From S34-282 sp034422075 (GTDB taxonomy: Bacteria > Chloroflexota > Dehalococcoidia > Lucifugimonadales > Australimonadaceae), in the NCBI GenBank assembly GCA_034422075.1, contig DAOUJX010000049.1, positions 1 through 25,543 of the forward strand: a stretch of DNA of 25,543 nt, given 5' to 3'. A model generated the notes under the pieces. The model saw only the letters and a list, made by a program, of their open reading frames with translations. It searched no databases and was not told the origin of the DNA. The position numbers and the translations under genes are program-made. This document shows, in pieces, positions 22,004 to 25,543 of the stretch; the first letter of the stretch is position 1; the number at the start of each line of letters is the position of its first letter.

Positions 22004-23650
22004 TTACGGCGCCATCGGCGTGAAGGGCAAGAGGTGTTGTGCGCCCTCGCGCAACACCTCTCTGGAGGCGGCGATGAGCGCGTCGAAGAGCGGGTGCGGA
22101 GTGCCGGGGCGGGAGAGGAACTCGGGGTGGAACTGCACGCCCACCATGTAGGGATGCTTCGCCTGCTCCACGATCTCCACCAGCCGCCCGTCCGGCGATA
22201 GGCCGGAGGCCAGCAGGCCGCTGTCGCGCGCCGCCTCGCGGTAGGCGTTGTTGAACTCGAAGCGGTGGCGGTGGCGCTCCTCGATCAGCGAGCGGCTCCC
22301 GTAGGCCGCCGCCGCCTTGCTGCCCTCCAGCAAGCGGCAGGGGTAGAGGCCGAGGCGCATCGTGCCGCCCATGTCGCTCACGTCCCGCTGGTCCGGCATC
22401 AGGTCGATGACCGGGTTGGGCGTCTCCTCGTCGAACTCCGTCGAGTTGGCGTTCGGCAGCCTGAGGACGGAGCGCGCGTGCTCGATGACCATGACCTGCA
22501 TGCCCAGGCACAGGCCGAGGTAGGGGATGCGCAGCGTGCGCGCGTACCGCGCCGTCTCAACCATGCCCTCGATGCCGCGCGATCCGAAACCGCCGGGCAC
22601 GACGATGCCCGATGCGCGGTCGAGCAGCGCGTCGGGTCCGACGCGCTCGACCTCCTCCGCATGCACCCAATCGATCTCGACGTCGACGCCATGGGTGAGG
22701 CCTGCGTGGCGCAGCGCCTCGCGCACCGAGATGTAGGCGTCGGGCAGGTCGGTGTACTTGCCGACGACGGCGATGGGCAGCGTGCGCTTCTCCTGCTGCA
22801 TCCTGCCGACCATGCGCCGCCAGCCCGAGAAGTCGCCGTTGTCGGCGTGCAGTCCGAACTGGCGGACCAGCAGATCGCCCAGGCCCGCGTCCTCCAGGAT
22901 CAGCGGAACCTCGTAGATGTTGTCGACGGTGGTCAGCGGGAAGACGGCGTCGCGCGGGACGTCGCAGAACATCGACAGCTTGTCCTTGATGTCATCGGGG
23001 ATGGGCTGGTCGGCGCGGCAGATGATGGCGTCGGGCTGGACGCCGAGCGCGCGCAGCTCCTTGACGGAGTGCTGCGTCGGCTTGGTCTTGAGCTCGCCTG
23101 TGGCCTGGATGAAGGGCAGCAGGGTGACGTGGACGTAGAAGACGTTGCTGCGCCCCACCTCGCCGCGCATTTGGCGGATGGCCTCGAGGAAGGGCTGCCC
23201 CTCGATGTCGCCTACCGTGCCGCCCACCTCGACGACGATGACCTCGGGGTTGGCGTGCTTGGCGAGGCCGAGCATGAACTCCTTGATGGCGTTGGTGACG
23301 TGCGGCACGGCTTGGATCGTCCCGCCCAGGTAGTCGCCGCGCCGCTCCTTGCCGATGACCTCCGTGTAGATCTGCCCGGCGGTCACGTTCGACATCCGCG
23401 TGAGCTCCACGTCGATGAAGCGCTCGTAGTGGCCCAGGTCCAGGTCGGTCTCCGAGCCGTCGGCGGTGACGAACACCTCGCCGTGCTGGTACGGCGACAT
23501 GGTGCCGGGGTCGAAGTTGAGGTAGGGGTCGAGCTTTTGGAGGGAGACGCTGATGCCGCGGCTCTTGAGGATGCGGCCGATCGATGCGACGGCGATGCCC
23601 TTTCCGACGGAGCTGACGACGCCGCCGGTGACAAAGATGTAGTGCGTCAT
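22004..23650 (-). CDS. pyrG: CTP synthase
   Basis: The protein has 548 aa, the usual length. PyrG aminates UTP to CTP using ATP and glutamine-derived ammonia. The synthetase domain has TGGVVSSVGKGI at residue 8, QKLDPYLNFDPGTMSPYQHGEVFV, GSETDLDLGHYERF and EVGGTVGDIE, all intact. The glutamine amidotransferase domain begins about residue 290 and has VPGGFGSRGIEG, the nucleophile in LGLCLGMQ (Cys381) and QFHPEF (His508 and Glu510). ATG 23650 lies 51 bp downstream of the PAC2-family gene on the same strand, probably in one transcript. A 12-bp hairpin occurs in its last codons, close to the convergent acetamidase gene. Identification is firm. Confidence 0.97.
   Translation of the reverse strand: MTHYIFVTGGVVSSVGKGIAVASIGRILKSRGISVSLQKLDPYLNFDPGTMSPYQHGEVFVTADGSETDLDLGHYERFIDVELTRMSNVTAGQIYTEVIGKERRGDYLGGTIQAVPHVTNAIKEFMLGLAKHANPEVIVVEVGGTVGDIEGQPFLEAIRQMRGEVGRSNVFYVHVTLLPFIQATGELKTKPTQHSVKELRALGVQPDAIICRADQPIPDDIKDKLSMFCDVPRDAVFPLTTVDNIYEVPLILEDAGLGDLLVRQFGLHADNGDFSGWRRMVGRMQQEKRTLPIAVVGKYTDLPDAYISVREALRHAGLTHGVDVEIDWVHAEEVERVGPDALLDRASGIVVPGGFGSRGIEGMVETARYARTLRIPYLGLCLGMQVMVIEHARSVLRLPNANSTEFDEETPNPVIDLMPDQRDVSDMGGTMRLGLYPCRLLEGSKAAAAYGSRSLIEERHRHRFEFNNAYREAARDSGLLASGLSPDGRLVEIVEQAKHPYMVGVQFHPEFLSRPGTPHPLFDALIAASREVLREGAQHLLPFTPMAP
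22031..22060. repeat. Long hairpin in the 3' end of pyrG
   Basis: GAGGTGTTG (22031-22039) pairs perfectly with CAACACCTC (22052-22060). The stem continues with CGC/GCG (22042-22044 with 22049-22051) past a two-base bulge. It lies inside the pyrG coding region, about 25 bp from its stop and 45 bp past the acetamidase/formamidase stop. It could act as a terminator for either convergent transcript, although T-runs are lacking. Confidence 0.45.
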
Positions 23651-23667
23651 CGCCCGGCCCCGCCTCG

Positions 23668-23691
23668 TGCCGCGCGCAAGCCAGCGCGGCA
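23668..23691. repeat. Inverted repeat in the PAC2-pyrG spacer
   Basis: TGCCGCGC (23668-23675) and GCGCGGCA (23684-23691) are perfect reverse complements with an 8-nt spacer. The hairpin would form in the mRNA about 18 nt ahead of the pyrG start. It could adjust pyrG expression or mRNA stability. Confidence 0.45.
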
Positions 23692-23701
23692 GCAGGCGCG
23701 G

Positions 23702-24643
23702 CTAGGCCTTCGGAGCGTCGTCCCCACTCGTTCCGCCGCGCGACTGTTTGAGGAACTCCTCGAAGGCCTGCACGGCCTCCTCGGGATTGGGCATCTCGCC
23801 GCCTACCTCTGCGCCGGTGCCGGGGCTCGGGGGCGCCGCGGTGCCGTGCCCCCGGCGGTTGTCCCACTGCGCCTCGAGGCGCTCGATGTAGTCGACGACG
23901 CCCGGCTCATTGCTGAGCGCCTGCTGGACGCGCCGCTCGAAGTTGGCCCCCTGCGAGTAGAGCTGCTCGACGTCGATGTCGACGTGCAGCAGCCGCTCGA
24001 CGGCCTGGAGCAGCCGCAGGCTCACCTTGGGGTTGGGGGAGACCTGGAGGTAGTGCGGCGTGTGTCCCCAGATGCTGATCGAGGGGATGTCCGCCCTGCG
24101 GAACGTGTCCATCAGGACGCCCGTTATGCCCGTCGGGCCCGTGTAGCGCGAGCGGCGCACCTCCACGCCCTGGAGCATCTGCTGCAGCTCGGGGCTGGTG
24201 GCCGTGCCGGTGATGCGCGTCTCGCGCGTGTGCGGGACGGCATCCAGCAGCGCGCCGAGGTGGACGACCTGCGAGACGCCGATGTCGCGCAGCACCGCCA
24301 CCATCGACTCGGAGAAGGTGCGCCACCTCAGGCTCGGCTCGACGCCGACGAAGATGACCATGTCCTCGGCCTCACCGCTGCTGCTGCGATGGTAGTAGAA
24401 CTCGTTCGCCGGCCACGTGATGCGGCGCGTGCCGTCGGAGTCGAACCCCGTGTGCGGGCGCACCTGCGTGAAGTCGTAGAACTCCTCGGGGTCTATCTCG
24501 GCGAACTTGGTGGCCTCGAGCCGCTTGACCAGGTACTGGAGCGCATGCGTCGCCGACTCCGCGGCGTCGGACCAGCCCGCGAACGCGTAGAGGAAGATGG
24601 GGGAACGCGCTTCCGTCGGCTCGTGGTACTTCAGGAACTGCAT
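23702..24643 (-). CDS. PAC2-family protein (proteasome-assembly-chaperone-like)
   Basis: The protein has 313 aa and belongs to the PAC2 superfamily (PF09754). Typical blocks are PIFLYAFAGWSDAAESATHALQYL near residue 15, FYDFTQVRPH near 56, WPANEFYY near 80, MVIFVGVEPSLRWRTF, VVHLGALLDAVPHTR, GPTGITGVL and SISIWGHTPHYL. The C-terminal 60 residues are rich in Pro, Gly and Glu and look disordered. Relatives assemble proteasomes in eukaryotes; bacterial members occur in actinobacteria and Chloroflexota and have no settled role. ATG 24643 follows GTGAGG. It heads a probable two-gene transcript with pyrG. The family call is good; the function is unknown. Confidence 0.88.
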   Translation of the reverse strand: MQFLKYHEPTEARSPIFLYAFAGWSDAAESATHALQYLVKRLEATKFAEIDPEEFYDFTQVRPHTGFDSDGTRRITWPANEFYYHRSSSGEAEDMVIFVGVEPSLRWRTFSESMVAVLRDIGVSQVVHLGALLDAVPHTRETRITGTATSPELQQMLQGVEVRRSRYTGPTGITGVLMDTFRRADIPSISIWGHTPHYLQVSPNPKVSLRLLQAVERLLHVDIDVEQLYSQGANFERRVQQALSNEPGVVDYIERLEAQWDNRRGHGTAAPPSPGTGAEVGGEMPNPEEAVQAFEEFLKQSRGGTSGDDAPKA

Positions 24644-24660
24644 GAGCCTCACCCGGCGCC

Positions 24661-24669
24661 ATTGTAGCA
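24661..24669 (-). promoter_or_regulatory. Predicted extended -10 promoter for PAC2-pyrG
   Basis: On the minus strand TGCTACAAT (24669-24661) fits an extended -10. TGTGGC at 24689-24684 is a weak -35 with 17-nt spacing. ATG 24643 lies close downstream, so the leader would be very short (around 10-15 nt). Confidence 0.45.
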
Positions 24670-24719
24670 CTAGCAGAGGCGTTGCCACACCCCTGGCGCG
24701 CACGTTGCATTGGCGCTGC

Positions 24720-24768
24720 CGCAGGCAAAAACGCATTGTTGACCGACAACGTTGCTTTGTTGCCTGCG
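24720..24768. promoter_or_regulatory. Nested inverted repeats at the rrf2 promoter, candidate operator
   Basis: The outer arms CGCAGGCAA (24720-24728) and TTGCCTGCG (24760-24768) are perfect reverse complements. Inside, GCATTGTTG (24733-24741) and CAACGTTGC (24747-24755) match at 7 of 9 positions around ACCGA. The inner palindrome overlaps the -35 of the rrf2 promoter. This suits autoregulation by the Rrf2 protein. Confidence 0.5.
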
Positions 24769-24780
24769 CCGCACTACCAT
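24752..24780 (+). promoter_or_regulatory. Predicted promoter for the Rrf2-family gene
   Basis: TTGCTT (24752-24757) and TACCAT (24775-24780) are separated by 17 nt. Transcription would begin near 24787, about 25 nt before the GTG start. Confidence 0.5.
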
Positions 24781-24812
24781 CGTCGGTGAACAGGCACAAG
24801 TGGAGGGTGCGC

Positions 24813-25244
24813 GTGCGAGTGCCGATGAAGGTGGACTACGGCGTCCGTGCGCTGGTCGATCTGGCCAGGACGAGCGCCGCGGGCCCCGTGCGCACGACGG
24901 ACATCGCGGCGCGCCAGCACATCCCCGAACCCTACCTTGACCAGGTGCTGACGACGCTGAACAAGTTCGGCTTCATCCGCAGCCGACGCGGGCCGCGGGG
25001 CGGCCACGTCCTCGCGCGCCCCGCCGCCGACATCAGGCTCAGCGAGATCGTCGCGACGCTGGAAGGGCGCGTGGCGCCGCTCGACTGCATCGTCGATGCG
25101 GACGAGTGCACGCTGTCCGGATCGTGCACGCAGCGCGCCATCTGGCGCGACGTGGAGGATGCGATCGCCGCCGTCCTGCTGGCCACGACCGTGCAAGACC
25201 TCGCATTTCCGCCGCAGCCCGTCGCCGTGGCGCGCACCGGCTAG
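24813..25244 (+). CDS. Rrf2-family transcriptional regulator with Fe-S-type cysteines
   Basis: The protein has 143 aa with an N-terminal winged helix: VDYGVRALVDLAR, the recognition region ARQHIPEPYLDQVLTTLNKFGFI, and the wing RRGPRGGHVLARP. Three cysteines, Cys92, Cys99 and Cys105 (C-x6-C-x5-C), sit where IscR has its [2Fe-2S] ligands (C-x5-C-x5-C), so it probably senses Fe-S status, cysteine supply or oxidants. GTG 24813 lies five bases after GGAGGG; ATG 24825 is in frame but too far from the SD. The promoter overlaps nested palindromes. The next gene is an E1-like MoeB/ThiF protein, so sulfur-carrier or cysteine metabolism may be the controlled pathway. It could also be a CymR-like cysteine regulator. 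Confidence 0.9.
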   Translation: MRVPMKVDYGVRALVDLARTSAAGPVRTTDIAARQHIPEPYLDQVLTTLNKFGFIRSRRGPRGGHVLARPAADIRLSEIVATLEGRVAPLDCIVDADECTLSGSCTQRAIWRDVEDAIAAVLLATTVQDLAFPPQPVAVARTG

Positions 25245-25268
25245 CGCACGCACCCGCCCGGTCCCCGT

Positions 25269-25298
25269 TTGCCGCTTGGGGAGGCGGTCAAGTAAAGT
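25269..25298 (+). promoter_or_regulatory. Possible promoter for the moeB-like gene
   Basis: TTGCCG (25269-25274) and TAAAGT (25293-25298) are separated by 18 nt, within the 109-bp gap after rrf2. It is a moderate match only. Read-through from rrf2 is also possible. Confidence 0.35.
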
Positions 25299-25353
25299 AG
25301 GCCTTTGGCTAGGCGTTGCGTTGGAGACGCGCGACGGAATGGAGGGGGACACC

Positions 25354-25543
25354 ATGACGACAGGGCCATCGCTGACTCCCGAGCAGGTGCGCCGCTACAG
25401 CCGCCACATCATCATGCCCCAGATCGGCTCGCGGGGCCAGCGCACGCTCATCGACTCCAAGGTGCTCATCATCGGCGCCGGCGGACTCGGCGGGCCCGTC
25501 GCCCTCTACCTTGCGCTCGCAGGCGTCGGCACCATCGGCCTCG
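25354..25543 (+). CDS. moeB: MoeB/ThiF-family adenylyltransferase (N-terminal fragment)
   Basis: The first 63 codons are present and the gene leaves the window at the right edge. The protein begins MTTGPSLTPEQVRRYSRHI, then MPQIGSRGQ and VLIIGAGGLGGP, the classic start of bacterial E1-like enzymes with the ATP-binding GxGGLG loop. MoeB and ThiF adenylate the C-terminal glycine of the sulfur carriers MoaD and ThiS, for molybdopterin or thiamine synthesis; relatives serve cysteine synthesis through CysO. The N-terminal block fits MoeB or the MoeZ-type fusion with a rhodanese domain, which would lie outside the window. ATG 25354 is five bases after GGAGGGGG; an in-frame ATG at 25339 lies ahead of that SD and is less likely. 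It follows the Rrf2 gene. Confidence 0.85.
   Translation, partial: MTTGPSLTPEQVRRYSRHIIMPQIGSRGQRTLIDSKVLIIGAGGLGGPVALYLALAGVGTIGL

Noticed and set aside
22265..24667. 800-aa plus-strand ORF opposite pyrG and the PAC2 gene
   Set aside because: It is rich in Arg, Ala, Asp, Leu and Val with no domain, and lies antisense to two clear genes. Long antisense frames are expected from GC-biased third codon positions.

Overview
The window is GC-rich chromosomal DNA from a bacterium, densely packed on both strands. The gene families suggest a Chloroflexota lineage, probably Dehalococcoidia or a SAR202-like relative. The hints are lipoproteins with Pro/Thr linkers, a zinc-ribbon membrane protein with a PQQ-like propeller, a Rieske oxygenase, several paralogous amide and amino-acid hydrolases, and a PAC2 protein beside CTP synthase. 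This placement is an inference from gene content; there is no rRNA here to confirm it. Non-ATG starts (GTG, TTG, possibly ACG) chosen by good Shine-Dalgarno (SD) sequences are frequent.

Layout. Positions 1-7.4 kb look accessory. There is the N-terminal end of a Rieske ring-hydroxylating oxygenase (minus), then a minus-strand run of SDR dehydrogenase, cyclase-family hydrolase and zinc-ribbon/propeller membrane protein. A 666-bp leader with two inverted repeats lies behind the SDR. A lipoprotein with about 13 plant-type leucine-rich repeats, a Mug/TDG-type DNA glycosylase and a DUF4389 membrane protein follow. Positions 7.4-12.2 kb carry miaB (minus), divergent from nadA-nadC (plus, two NAD-synthesis steps), then a lower-GC lipoprotein gene with three septum-formation-like repeats. 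A 29-nt near-copy of the nadC 3' end recurs at the end of that lipoprotein gene, as if the gene had been inserted there.

Positions 12.2-22.0 kb form an amide/amino-acid region. An M20 amidohydrolase and an alpha/beta hydrolase overlap by 4 nt, opposite an EamA transporter and a TfoX-N protein. A tight four-gene minus-strand operon follows, transcribed from a TATAAT promoter: N-acyl-D-amino-acid deacylase, two D-threonine-aldolase/DSD1-like paralogues and an MFS transporter. A perfect 8-bp inverted repeat touches its -35 box, and an acetamidase/formamidase gene is divergent from it. The second DSD1-like paralogue has His where the PLP lysine should be and lacks the usual C-terminal metal ligands, so it is probably a non-PLP pseudoenzyme or a partner of its neighbour. 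This operon is the best candidate for an undescribed system in the window.

Positions 22.0-25.5 kb are housekeeping: pyrG behind a PAC2-family gene (minus), divergent from an Rrf2-family Fe-S-type regulator whose promoter overlaps nested inverted repeats, and then the start of a MoeB/ThiF-like E1 enzyme cut by the window edge. I saw no rRNA, intact tRNA, CRISPR array, transposase or phage gene.
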